From the NCBI RefSeq assembly GCF_019923745.1, contig NZ_JAANOG010000012.1, positions 24,348-88,305 on the forward strand: a stretch of DNA of 63,958 bases, in the 5' to 3' direction. Below the pieces are notes generated by a model. That model had not been told where the DNA came from. It worked only from the letters and a program-made list of their open reading frames with translations, and did no database searches. The number at the start of each line of letters is the position of its first letter. Position 1 is the stretch's first letter. Positions 1 to 10,281 of this stretch are shown piece after piece. The position numbers were made by a program, and so were the translations under genes. Origin of the DNA: Aquirufa aurantiipilula. GTDB lineage: Bacteria; Bacteroidota; Bacteroidia; Cytophagales; Spirosomataceae.

Positions 1-3000
1 GAATGTAGGCACAGCGACGAGCATCAGCTTCAGCAATGGAGTAGCGACAGCTAGCTTGAACTTGTACCAAGTAGAATCAGCGGTATTGGCTGCCACGGAT
101 GGTAGCATATCAGCCGCAGGTTCAGATCGATTGACTGTAGCAGTTTCTGCAGGAAGCTTCTCAACTTTTGTAGTTACTATTAGTAGTCCGCAACAAAGTG
201 GAACAGGATTTACTTTCGGTGGTACCAATACCTTGACTGCGAAAGATGCCTATGGAAATACAGTAACGACTTTTGATGCATCGGCGAACAATATCACAGT
301 TACTAGTAGCCTTGTAGGTACTATTACTGGCTTATCAGGTACAAATAAATTGACAGGAGCTGGTGACTTTGTAAATGGTATAGCCAACATCAGTAATTTA
401 ACCTATACAGGAGCTGCTGGAGTTGGAACATTTACCTTTACTCCAGCGACAGGTACAGCGGCAACAAGTGCTAATGTAACAATCAGTGCTGGAGCTGTTA
501 CCAAGTTCATTGTAACTGGAACAGGTACACAGACAGCCGGTTCAAGCCAGAACATCACGATTATAGCGAAAGATGCAAGTGGCAATACGGCTACTGGATA
601 TACCGGAGCTAAGTCGATTACCTTCAGCGGAGCAAATGCATCCTCTAGTCCAGCTACTAACCCAACGGTAGCCGGAACCAACTTTGGTACAGCCACTAGC
701 GTAACCTTCAGTAATGGAGTAGCGACTGTGAGCATGAGCTTATACAAAGTTGAGTCTGCCTCAGTGGTAGCAACCGATGGTTCAGTAACCACGAGTGGAT
801 CAGATCGTTTGAGTGTAACTGTGAGCCCAGCAACCTTCAGCAAATTAGCATTAAGCTTGGCAGGACCACAGACCAATGGAATTGCGTTCAGTGGCACGAA
901 TAGCTTAACAGCCTTGGATGCTTATGGCAACGTGGTAACAGGCTTTGATGCATCTGGTAATAATGTGACAGTAACGACAAGTTTAACAGGAAGTATTACA
1001 GGCTTATCGGGCACGAATAAATTAACTAGTGCAAGTGACTTTGTGAATGGAGTGGCGAACTTGACAAGCTTAGGCTTGAAGTTCACAGGAACAGTAGGTT
1101 CAGGAACTTTCACGTTCACTCCAGCAACAGGAACCGCAGTAACTAGTGGAAGTATTACCATAAACCCTGGTTCAGCTAATAGACTTGTAATTACTGGTAC
1201 AGGCACTCAGACAGCAGGAGCAACACAAACGATTACGATCACAGCGAAAGATGCTAATGGAAATACGATAACATCATATGCTGGTGATAAAGCACTTACC
1301 TTCTCAGGTGCACTTAGTTCATTGAGTCCGGTAACTGCACCTAAGGTGACAGATAAAAATTCGAATCAAATTAGCTTAGGCTCAGCGGCAACCATCACAT
1401 TTACGAATGGTGTGGCAACGACTAATCTGTCCTTGTATTTGGCAGAAACTGTGAATATTGCAGTTAGTGATGGAACCTTAACTGCATCAGGCGCTGATCG
1501 TTTGGCAGTTACAGTGGGAGTAGGTGCATTCAGTAAACTAGGATTAACCATGGCTGCGTCCCAATCTAGTGGAACAGCCTTTACGGGAACCAATACCTTA
1601 ACTGCTTTAGATGCATATGGCAATACGGTTACAGGCTTTGATGCATCTAGCAATAATGTGACAGTAACGACAAGCTTAACAGGTAGCATTAGCGGCTTGT
1701 CGGGTACGAATAAATTATCGGCTGCTGGAGATTTTGTTAATGGTGTAGCTAACTTAAGTAGTTTAGGATTAACATTTACTGGAACTGCAGGAACAGGAAC
1801 CTTTACCTTTAGCCCAGCTTCAGGTTTAGCTGTAACTAGTTCCAACGTAAGTATCAGTTCTGGTGCAGCTACACGTTTAGTAATTACTGGTGCATCATCA
1901 ACTCAAACAGCGGGTGCAGCACAGTCCATTACCATCACGGCAAAAGATGCAAATGGAAATACGGTAACTTCCTTCACGGGCGATAAAACACTTGTATTCT
2001 CAGGAGCAAGCCTTTCACCTAATGGAAACTTTACTGCCAGTGCAAGCAATAAAACAGCAGTGGCTACCAATTTTGGTACAAATACTATTCTTACATTTAG
2101 TAATGGTGTCGCAAGCTCTAGTCTAATCGTTTATGCAGCCGAAACGGCTAATATTGCTGCAAGCACTGCTGGAATTACAGCTTCCGCGGGTTCAGATAGA
2201 TTAACGGTAACAGTAAATGCTGGAGCGTTTAATCAATTAACCTTAAGTTTAGCTGCTTCGCAATCAAATGGTGTTGCTTGGACGGGTACGAATACTTTGA
2301 CAGCAAAAGATACTTACGGAAATACGGTGACTAACTTTAATGCTAGTTCCAATGTAATCACAGTAAGTTCAAGCTTAACAGGTAGTATCACGGGATTGTC
2401 AGGTATCAATAAATTGAATGCTGCAAGTGATTTTGTGAATGGTGTAGCCAATTTAACTAGTCTAGGTATTGTTTACTCCGGTTTGGCTGGATCTGTGAAC
2501 TTCACATTTACCCCAACTACAGGAACAGCAAGTACAGGCGGACCAGTGACCATTAATCCTGGTGCTTTAAATAAATTGATTATCACGGGAGCAAGTACCC
2601 AAGTGGCTGGTACGGCTCAAACCATTACTTTGACTGCCAAAGATTCTGGTGGAAATACCATTACAAGCTATACAGGTACGAAGAGCATAACCTTCTCAGG
2701 AGCTTCAGCTTCCACACTTCCAGTAACTAGTCCAACAGTTGCCGGTACCGCCTTTGGAACAGCTACTAGTGTCGTATTTACCAATGGTATCGCTACGGCA
2801 AGCATGAATTTGTTTAAAGCAGAAAATGCGATTGTTTCAGCAACCGACGGAAGTATTACTTCTACGGGTACGGATCGTTTGACCGTGAATGTAAGTACTG
2901 CTGTCTTTAACAAGTTGCAAGTGGCTTTAGCTAGTACACAAGCTAACGATGTCGCCTTTACAGGTACCAATACCTTGACGGCCATAGATGCCTACGGTAA

Positions 3001-5900
3001 TACGGTAACTAGTTTTGATGCTTCTGCCAATAACATTACAGTGACCTCAAGTTTAACGGGAACGATCACCGGATTATCCGGCACGAATAAACTTGTCAAT
3101 ACGGGAGACTTCATTAATGGAGTGGCTAACTTGACGAATTTAGGATTGAAGTTTACAGGTACTGCCGGCACAGGAACATTCACATTCACTCCTGCAACGG
3201 GAACCGCTGTGACCAGTACAAACGTAAGCTTCACCAGCGGAAGTGCTACGAAATTCATAATCACAGGAGCAGCCAATCAAGTAGCAGGTGTGGCTCAAAC
3301 CATCACCATCACAGCGAAAGATGCTAGTGGAAACACAGTAAGCTCTTACACTGGGGCTAAATTATTGACCTTCTCAGGAGCTAATCCTTCGACCAGTCCT
3401 GTGACTCCTGCTACTGTAGCTACTACAGATTTTGAAACAGAAACGTCCATCAACTTTAGTAGTGGTGTGGCAACAGCAAGTATGATTTTATATCAAGCTG
3501 AATCCGCTGTCGTGACGGTATCTGATGGAACTATTTCTGCAGAAGGAACAGATCGCTTAAGTGTGACAGTTGTCCCAGGAAGCTTTAGTAAGTTAGTTGT
3601 CAGCTTAGCAAGTCCTCAAAACAATGCAGAAACTTTCAAAGGCACGAATACATTAACGGCTAAAGATACTTATGGAAATACCGTAACAGGATTTAATGCT
3701 GCTACGAATAACATTACTGTTAGTGCTAGCTTGACTGGAACTATCAGTGGTTTATCGGGTACCAATAAATTAAATGCTGCCGCTGACTTTGTGAATGGTG
3801 TGGCTAACTTAACTAGCCTGGGTATGATTTACACAGGAAACCCAGGTACTGGTACATTTACCTTTACTCCAGCCTCGGGAACTGCTGTAACCAGTGGGAA
3901 TATTCTAATCAATGGTGGTGAAGCGACTAAATTGGTCATTACTTCAGCTGCAACAACTGTAGCAGCGGGAGTAGCTCAAAGTATCACCATTACGGCTAAA
4001 GATAGTAATGGCAATACTTCGACGATTTATACAGGAACTAAGTCATTGATATTCTCGGGTGCTAATTCATCAGCTAGTCCGGTTACTTCACCTGTAGCCA
4101 CCAACATTGCCTTCGGAACAGCCACTCCAGTCACATTTGTGAATGGTGTAGCTACCTTGAATGTTACCTTGTATAAAGCAGAGACAGCTTTACTTGCAGC
4201 TACTGATGGAACCATCACTAGTGCAGGTTCAGATCGTTTAAGTTTACCTGTGACAGCTGCTACATTCTCTAAATTGGCGGTGAGCTTAGCTTCCCCTCAA
4301 AATAGTGCAATCGCTTTCTCAGGAATTAATACCTTAACAGCATTAGATGCTTATGGAAACACTGTCACAGGGTTTAATGCATCTACCAATAATATTACCG
4401 TAACAAGCAGCTTAGCTGGTACCATCACAGGTTTATCTGGTACTAATAAATTAACAAGTGCGGCGGATTTTGTGGCTGGTGTTTCTACCTTAACAGGATT
4501 AACTTATTCAGGTGTAACAGGTACAGGAACATTTACCTTTACTCCAGCTACAGGAACAGCCATAAGCAGCAGTTCGATTGTCATTAATGCCAATGTAGCT
4601 AGTGCAGCTACGTCTACATTAACTCCAATAAGTGCTAGTTTAGTAGCTGGAGCTACTCCACAGACATTAACTGTAACGGCTAAAGATGCTTTAGGTAACG
4701 CCATTACTACAGGTGGAGCCACCGTTATTATCTCCAAATTGTCAGGTGTAGGAACAGTTTCTGCTGTAACAGATAATGCCAATGGAACTTACACAGCTAC
4801 TGTAAGCTCATTAGTAGCTGGTACAGGAGTATTCGTAGCCACAATCAATGCAAATCCAGTATTGAGCGGTGCGGCTACTCAAACTCAAGCAAGCATTAGT
4901 TTTACAGTGGGTGCAGCCAATGCGACGGCTTCTACCTTAACTCCTAGTACGGCTAGTTTATTAGCAGATGGTAGTACACAAACATTGACTGTAACGGCCA
5001 AAGACTTAAATGGAAATACCATTACTACTGGTGGTGCTACTGTATTAATTACTAAATCTTCTGGAGTAGGAACAGTTTCTGCAGTAACAGATAATGGTAA
5101 TGGTACTTATACCGCAACAGTGAGCTCTACCACACCTGGTACAGGCGTATTTGTGGCCAGCTTAAATGGTAACCCTGTATTAAGTGGAACAAGCAGTCAA
5201 ACCACAGCAACGATCACGTTCAATGCAGGAGCAGCTACGAAATTGGTCATTACAGGTTCTGGAACACAAACTGCTGGTGGACAACAAATCATTACAATTA
5301 CAGCTAGAGATGCTAGCGGAAATACGGCATTAGGATATACAGGATCTAAATTAGTAACATTCAGTGGTGCAACTAGCTCAGCTAGTCCAGTTACGGCTCC
5401 AACCATTGATGGTACCAATTTGGGTACAGCTACCAACTTAAACTTCACGTCTGGTGTAGCTACCGCAGTGATGAGATTGTACAAAGCTGAAACTGCAACA
5501 ATCGCTGCATCTGAAGGAACCATCACAGCGAGTGGTTCTGACCGATTAACTGTGGCTGTAAGTGCAGCAAGTATGTCTAAGTTTGAGTTGAATTTGACTA
5601 GTCCTCAAATTGCCGGAGTGGCCTTTGTAGGAGTCAATACCCTTACAGCACAAGATGCCTTTGGTAATATCATTAGCAACTTCAATGCAAGCTCAAATAA
5701 TGTGACAGTAACGACCAACTTGGTGGGCACTATCACAGGATTGTCAGGTACCAATAAATTGAACGCTGCGACTGATTTCGTAAATGGAGTAGCTAATTTA
5801 ACTAGCCTAGGTTTAACCTACACAGGTGAAATCGGTGCAGGTACATTCACATTTACAGCATCTACGGGTGCGACAGTAACCAGTCCTAGTATCACCTTAA
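1..5900 (+). repeat. Tandem in-gene repeats, period about 670-700 bp
   Basis: The codons for the LSGTNKL motif recur near 335, 1005, 1697, 2396, 3074, 3753, 4434 and 5742, giving spacings of about 670-700 bp. The last spacing is about 1.3 kb because two Big_1-like domains sit in between. Units share long stretches of nucleotide identity as well as protein similarity, which suggests recent duplication or gene conversion. Such regions change length by recombination and are prone to assembly collapse. Confidence 0.85.
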
Positions 5901-8900
5901 GTTCTGGTGAAGCAGCTAAAATTAAGTTAAGTACCATCGCGAATCATTCTGCAGGATTAACTCAAACAGTGACAGCTACCTTGGTAGATGTAACGAACAA
6001 TCCTGTAAAAGCGACAGCAAATGGTGTGATTACTTTAACGGTTAAAACTGGTACAGGAACAATCTCAGGAACTGTTTCAGCTACCTTGTTGGCCGGTTCA
6101 AGCTCTGTGGATATCAGTGGATGGTCATATACGAAGAGTGAAACGGGGGTTGTATTATTAGCAACAGGTAGTGGATTGACTTCAAGCAATGTAACTGGTA
6201 AAACAGGTGAAAGCAATGCCTTTAATGTAACGGCTGGTGCTCCTGCGAAATTTATTATCACATCCAGTCAAACGACTGTTGAAGCAGGTTCTACTATTAC
6301 GGTAACTGTGAAGGCCGTGGATTTATTTGACAACGTTGTGACGGATTTCACAGGGGATCAATTGATGCAGTTCTTGGGAGCTTCGCAGTCACCAAATAAT
6401 TTATTCAATCCTCAAGTAGGAGCTACCCAGATCTCCACTTCGTCTATTCCAAGTGATGGCAAGACTCAAGCAAGAGTAGAGACTAGTAAGAAAACGACAA
6501 GCTCTACCGTGAATATTTTAAGTAACGCAACTGGTGGTGCAAGTTTAGGTTCTGTTAATACTGGAAACGCAAATGCTAGTGCTAACCAAACATTGAATGG
6601 TATGACTCCATTCGGTGCAAGTTTCACTGTGAAATTTGTCAACGGGGTGGCTACTTTACAATTGGTGTTATTCACAGCTGAAGTGGCCAACTTAGAAGCA
6701 AAAACTCCGACAGGATCGATTGTTACTAAGCCAGAAGATAAATTACCAGTAACGGTATTGCCTTCTACCTTCTCAACTTTGGAAGTGGAATTAGATCCAC
6801 AACAAGAAGCAGGTAAGCCAATTACAGGTTCGATGACTGCCATTGATGATTACGGTAATACGGTAACTTCATTTAATGCGGCAACTAATCCGGTGAAAAT
6901 TGTAGTGACCAATGTGTCTGGAACGACGAGTACAACACAAAGTACTTACGTGTTGTCAAAACCTACCGACTTTGTGAATGGGGTGGCAGACTTCTCTGTA
7001 CTTGGAATTACGTACAAACAAGGAACTTCGGGATCAAGTAAATTTACCATTACACCAACAGAAGGAACTACTGTTCAAACTCCTGAAATCGTAGTAGTAT
7101 CTGCTGATTCTGATGGCGATAGCGTATCGGATGAGCAAGAAATAACGGATAAGACAGACATGAATGATGGTTGTTCTTATTTGATGAGCTCATTCGTGAT
7201 GTCGAAAACATCGTCAGCTTGGAAAGCGATGGATTGCGATGGTGACGGTTCTCCAAATGGAACGGATATTGAACCATCCAACGCTTGTTCAGGTGGTGTA
7301 GCAGGTTATATTCCTCCAAAAGGAAGTATTGGTTATGCCAAGTATTTTGCGGGAGATTGTGATAGCGACGGTATTTCTAATGAAATGGAATGTAACGGAG
7401 GATACCTAGGAACAGGTACATGCCAAGACTTTGATTCAGACGGAATTCCTAACTTCCTTGATCCAGATTCGGATAATGATGGAATTCTAGATATGATCGA
7501 GAAGAACGTGGATAGCGATGGGGATGGAGATGCCAACTACTTGGATTTAGATTCAGATAACGATGGTATTTTAGATACTCAAGAAAGATCAGTTGATACC
7601 GATGGAGATGGAATCATGAACTTCCTAGATGTGGATTCTGATAATGACGGAATTTTGGATGCTTGGGAAGGAACAGATAACAAACGTGGTACTATTGATG
7701 ATAACTACGATGGACGTGTGGATAAAAATGGTGCTGCTCCAGATGTTAATGGAAACGGTTTGGCTGACTTCTTAGAAGGTAACCCTGCTCCAGTTCCAGA
7801 TACAGATAAAGACGGATTGCCAGATTATATCGACTTAGATTCGGATGGTGATGGTATTGCGGATAAAATCGAATTAACCAATGACCCTGATAAAGACGGA
7901 AGACCAAACTACCGAGATAAAGATTCAGACGGAGATTGGTTAGGAGATAGCGATGAGCGCGATACCGATAACGATGGAGATCGTATACCAAATTACTTGG
8001 ATGATGATTCCGACGGTGATGGTATTCCGGATGCTTGGGAAGGAAAAGATAAGTGTAGAGATTGCGATAATTCCAACGATGGAAATGACAATGGATGGGA
8101 TGATCGTGGAGAATACAAAGCTGTGATGGATTCTGACAAAGACGGATCTCCAGACTTCTTAGACCTAGATTCAGATAATGACTGCATCCGTGATGGTGTT
8201 GAGGGTGGAGCTGATTGGGATCTAGACAAATTAGCCAACTTCCGTGATACAGATTCAGACGGAGATGGTATTTTGGATATCGTAGAAGTAGGAGATTGTG
8301 CTAAACCTTGGGATACAGACGGCGATGGTTTGAAAAACTTCGAGGATACAGATTCTGATGGTGATGGTATTCCTGATGCCGTTGAAGCAGGTAAAGATTT
8401 ATCTAAACCAGTGGATACAGATGGTGATGGTATTCCTGATATGTTGGAATTGGATGCTGACAATGATACCATTCCAGATAAAGTGGAAGTAGGTGGCGAC
8501 GTTTGGAAACCATTGGATTCTGATAAGGATGGTAAATATGACTTCCAAGATACAGATTCAGATAATGATACGGTATTGGATAAAATGGAGGTTGGTCCTA
8601 ACCCTAACATGCCAAGAGATACAGACAAGGATGGTTTAGCTGACTTCCGTGATGTTGACTCTGATAATGACACCATGCCAGACGGAGTGGAAGTAGGTAT
8701 CATCAACGATATACCTGTGGATACAGATAAAGATGGTTTAGCGGATATGTTGGATACGGATTCTGATAATGATACAATTCCAGATAGCGTAGAAGCAGGA
8801 AATATTCCATTAGTACCATTGGATTCTGATGGCGACTTATTCCCAGATTACCGTGACATTGATTCGGATAATGATGGTATGCTAGACAGTATTGAAGTTG

Positions 8901-10000
8901 GTGCTGATGTCAATAATCCATGGAATACAGATAGTGACCTTTTAGTGGATGGTACTCCGAAATATGATTACCGCGATACAGATTCCGACAATGACGGTAT
9001 CCCAGATTTCATTGAGGCAGGTGCTAATCCATCGAAACCTCAGGATTCTGATGGAGATAATGTACCAGATTACCGTGAATTAGATGCGGATAATGATGGT
9101 ATACCTGATAGTGTTGAGGCAGGTAAAGATCCAATGATTCCAGTAGATTCTGATAAAGATGGAAAAGCCAACTACACCGATGTGGATTCAGATAATGATA
9201 CCATCTCAGATAAAATTGAAGCCGGTGATAGTCCAAAAGTGCCAGTAGATACAGATAAGGATGGCTTACCAGATTACTTGGATCTAGATACAGATTCGGA
9301 TACCATTCCAGATATCGTGGAAGTAGGTTCAGATCCTAGTAGACCAGTAGATACCGACAAAGACGGATTGTATGATTTCCGTGATTTAGATTCAGATGCC
9401 GACGGTATTCCGGATAAGATGGAAGCAGGTTCTGATCCGAACAAACCTTCGGATACTGATTTAGATGGATTAGCAGATTACCGCGATACGGATTCCGATA
9501 ATAACGGCATCTCGGATAAAGAGGAGGTTGGTCCAGATCCATTGCGTCCAATTGATACGGATGGTGACGGCGTACCAGATTACAAAGATCCAGATGATGA
9601 TGGTGATAGCATCCCAGATAAGTTAGAGGATGACTTGAACTATGGCGCATTACCAGATTGCGATAAGGATGGTATTCCAAATAGTAAGGATAAGGATATT
9701 TGCGAACCATTTGTGACGCAAGGATTCTCGCCAAATGGAGATGGTATCAACGATAAGTTTGTGATTCCAGGAATCATGAGCATGCCAAGCCACCATTTAA
9801 GCATCTTTAACCGTTGGGGTAATATTGTTTACGAAACCGACAATTATAAAAATGATTGGGGTGGCGAGATACCAAAAGGCATAGGTGTCGTTCAAGGAGA
9901 AGGTACAATTACAGATGGTGTATATTTCTACGTCATCGACTTCAAAGGAGCGAAACCAAATATTCAATCATTCATTTATGTGAATAGATTGGATAAATAA
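2..10000 (+). CDS. Giant T9SS type B surface protein, 5'-truncated by window edge
   Basis: The frame is open from base 2, so the true start lies upstream and more than 3,300 residues are visible. The first two thirds consist of paired Ig-like beta domains of about 228 residues per pair. One subdomain carries an ITGxxTQxAG...ITAKDxxGN motif and the other an LTAxDAYGNTVTxF...LSGTNKL motif. A variant pair resembling invasin/Big_1 domains (nt about 4590-5230) interrupts the series. From about nt 7100 a thrombospondin type 3-like rod follows, rich in DSDxDGxxD calcium-binding loops. It is broken by an AWEGKxKCxxC segment near nt 8040. The last 97 residues (SPNGDGxND...NRWGNxVYE...YFYVIDF) match the gliding-motility-associated C-terminal (CHU_C) type B sorting domain. 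The protein is inferred to be exported by T9SS and attached to or shed from the cell surface, perhaps as an adhesin; its ligand is unknown. Confidence 0.9.
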   Translation, partial: NVGTATSISFSNGVATASLNLYQVESAVLAATDGSISAAGSDRLTVAVSAGSFSTFVVTISSPQQSGTGFTFGGTNTLTAKDAYGNTVTTFDASANNITVTSSLVGTITGLSGTNKLTGAGDFVNGIANISNLTYTGAAGVGTFTFTPATGTAATSANVTISAGAVTKFIVTGTGTQTAGSSQNITIIAKDASGNTATGYTGAKSITFSGANASSSPATNPTVAGTNFGTATSVTFSNGVATVSMSLYKVESASVVATDGSVTTSGSDRLSVTVSPATFSKLALSLAGPQTNGIAFSGTNSLTALDAYGNVVTGFDASGNNVTVTTSLTGSITGLSGTNKLTSASDFVNGVANLTSLGLKFTGTVGSGTFTFTPATGTAVTSGSITINPGSANRLVITGTGTQTAGATQTITITAKDANGNTITSYAGDKALTFSGALSSLSPVTAPKVTDKNSNQISLGSAATITFTNGVATTNLSLYLAETVNIAVSDGTLTASGADRLAVTVGVGAFSKLGLTMAASQSSGTAFTGTNTLTALDAYGNTVTGFDASSNNVTVTTSLTGSISGLSGTNKLSAAGDFVNGVANLSSLGLTFTGTAGTGTFTFSPASGLAVTSSNVSISSGAATRLVITGASSTQTAGAAQSITITAKDANGNTVTSFTGDKTLVFSGASLSPNGNFTASASNKTAVATNFGTNTILTFSNGVASSSLIVYAAETANIAASTAGITASAGSDRLTVTVNAGAFNQLTLSLAASQSNGVAWTGTNTLTAKDTYGNTVTNFNASSNVITVSSSLTGSITGLSGINKLNAASDFVNGVANLTSLGIVYSGLAGSVNFTFTPTTGTASTGGPVTINPGALNKLIITGASTQVAGTAQTITLTAKDSGGNTITSYTGTKSITFSGASASTLPVTSPTVAGTAFGTATSVVFTNGIATASMNLFKAENAIVSATDGSITSTGTDRLTVNVSTAVFNKLQVALASTQANDVAFTGTNTLTAIDAYGNTVTSFDASANNITVTSSLTGTITGLSGTNKLVNTGDFINGVANLTNLGLKFTGTAGTGTFTFTPATGTAVTSTNVSFTSGSATKFIITGAANQVAGVAQTITITAKDASGNTVSSYTGAKLLTFSGANPSTSPVTPATVATTDFETETSINFSSGVATASMILYQAESAVVTVSDGTISAEGTDRLSVTVVPGSFSKLVVSLASPQNNAETFKGTNTLTAKDTYGNTVTGFNAATNNITVSASLTGTISGLSGTNKLNAAADFVNGVANLTSLGMIYTGNPGTGTFTFTPASGTAVTSGNILINGGEATKLVITSAATTVAAGVAQSITITAKDSNGNTSTIYTGTKSLIFSGANSSASPVTSPVATNIAFGTATPVTFVNGVATLNVTLYKAETALLAATDGTITSAGSDRLSLPVTAATFSKLAVSLASPQNSAIAFSGINTLTALDAYGNTVTGFNASTNNITVTSSLAGTITGLSGTNKLTSAADFVAGVSTLTGLTYSGVTGTGTFTFTPATGTAISSSSIVINANVASAATSTLTPISASLVAGATPQTLTVTAKDALGNAITTGGATVIISKLSGVGTVSAVTDNANGTYTATVSSLVAGTGVFVATINANPVLSGAATQTQASISFTVGAANATASTLTPSTASLLADGSTQTLTVTAKDLNGNTITTGGATVLITKSSGVGTVSAVTDNGNGTYTATVSSTTPGTGVFVASLNGNPVLSGTSSQTTATITFNAGAATKLVITGSGTQTAGGQQIITITARDASGNTALGYTGSKLVTFSGATSSASPVTAPTIDGTNLGTATNLNFTSGVATAVMRLYKAETATIAASEGTITASGSDRLTVAVSAASMSKFELNLTSPQIAGVAFVGVNTLTAQDAFGNIISNFNASSNNVTVTTNLVGTITGLSGTNKLNAATDFVNGVANLTSLGLTYTGEIGAGTFTFTASTGATVTSPSITLSSGEAAKIKLSTIANHSAGLTQTVTATLVDVTNNPVKATANGVITLTVKTGTGTISGTVSATLLAGSSSVDISGWSYTKSETGVVLLATGSGLTSSNVTGKTGESNAFNVTAGAPAKFIITSSQTTVEAGSTITVTVKAVDLFDNVVTDFTGDQLMQFLGASQSPNNLFNPQVGATQISTSSIPSDGKTQARVETSKKTTSSTVNILSNATGGASLGSVNTGNANASANQTLNGMTPFGASFTVKFVNGVATLQLVLFTAEVANLEAKTPTGSIVTKPEDKLPVTVLPSTFSTLEVELDPQQEAGKPITGSMTAIDDYGNTVTSFNAATNPVKIVVTNVSGTTSTTQSTYVLSKPTDFVNGVADFSVLGITYKQGTSGSSKFTITPTEGTTVQTPEIVVVSADSDGDSVSDEQEITDKTDMNDGCSYLMSSFVMSKTSSAWKAMDCDGDGSPNGTDIEPSNACSGGVAGYIPPKGSIGYAKYFAGDCDSDGISNEMECNGGYLGTGTCQDFDSDGIPNFLDPDSDNDGILDMIEKNVDSDGDGDANYLDLDSDNDGILDTQERSVDTDGDGIMNFLDVDSDNDGILDAWEGTDNKRGTIDDNYDGRVDKNGAAPDVNGNGLADFLEGNPAPVPDTDKDGLPDYIDLDSDGDGIADKIELTNDPDKDGRPNYRDKDSDGDWLGDSDERDTDNDGDRIPNYLDDDSDGDGIPDAWEGKDKCRDCDNSNDGNDNGWDDRGEYKAVMDSDKDGSPDFLDLDSDNDCIRDGVEGGADWDLDKLANFRDTDSDGDGILDIVEVGDCAKPWDTDGDGLKNFEDTDSDGDGIPDAVEAGKDLSKPVDTDGDGIPDMLELDADNDTIPDKVEVGGDVWKPLDSDKDGKYDFQDTDSDNDTVLDKMEVGPNPNMPRDTDKDGLADFRDVDSDNDTMPDGVEVGIINDIPVDTDKDGLADMLDTDSDNDTIPDSVEAGNIPLVPLDSDGDLFPDYRDIDSDNDGMLDSIEVGADVNNPWNTDSDLLVDGTPKYDYRDTDSDNDGIPDFIEAGANPSKPQDSDGDNVPDYRELDADNDGIPDSVEAGKDPMIPVDSDKDGKANYTDVDSDNDTISDKIEAGDSPKVPVDTDKDGLPDYLDLDTDSDTIPDIVEVGSDPSRPVDTDKDGLYDFRDLDSDADGIPDKMEAGSDPNKPSDTDLDGLADYRDTDSDNNGISDKEEVGPDPLRPIDTDGDGVPDYKDPDDDGDSIPDKLEDDLNYGALPDCDKDGIPNSKDKDICEPFVTQGFSPNGDGINDKFVIPGIMSMPSHHLSIFNRWGNIVYETDNYKNDWGGEIPKGIGVVQGEGTITDGVYFYVIDFKGAKPNIQSFIYVNRLDK

Positions 10001-10073
10001 AGAGATTGATTTGATGCCCTATACATCATTTCAATGAGAGGGAAACCTCTAAAACATTAGAACACGGATTGCA

Positions 10074-10107
10074 GAAAGTCGGGACTTTTTAAGTTTCGAC
10101 TTTTTTA
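10074..10107 (+). terminator. Intrinsic terminator after the first giant gene
   Basis: A 7-bp stem AAAGTCG/CGACTTT with a 15-nt loop is followed by a T run. It lies about 75 bp after the stop codon. Confidence 0.75.
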
Positions 10108-10281
10108 TTGGTGAAATTTGAACCTTCAAAATGCTAGTAAAAAGAGAACAAATTTCTTGCCATTTCATAAGTATTTTTCCCATCAATATTTTGATATTTG
10201 CAGGGCAATGAATAATTGCTCATTTTAACCACTAATAGCCAAATCAAACACCCCAAGGTGCTAGGTTGGCGTATATAAAAC

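Noticed and set aside
403-9734. Many long minus-strand open frames inside the first giant gene (for example 403-897, 5197-5526, 7993-8706)
   Set aside because: They are mirror images of repetitive Ala/Thr/Val- or Asp-rich codons on the plus strand and show no start signals or recognisable domains.
10001-10281. A regulatory RNA between the first two giant genes
   Set aside because: Beyond the terminator no conserved structure could be recognised by eye.
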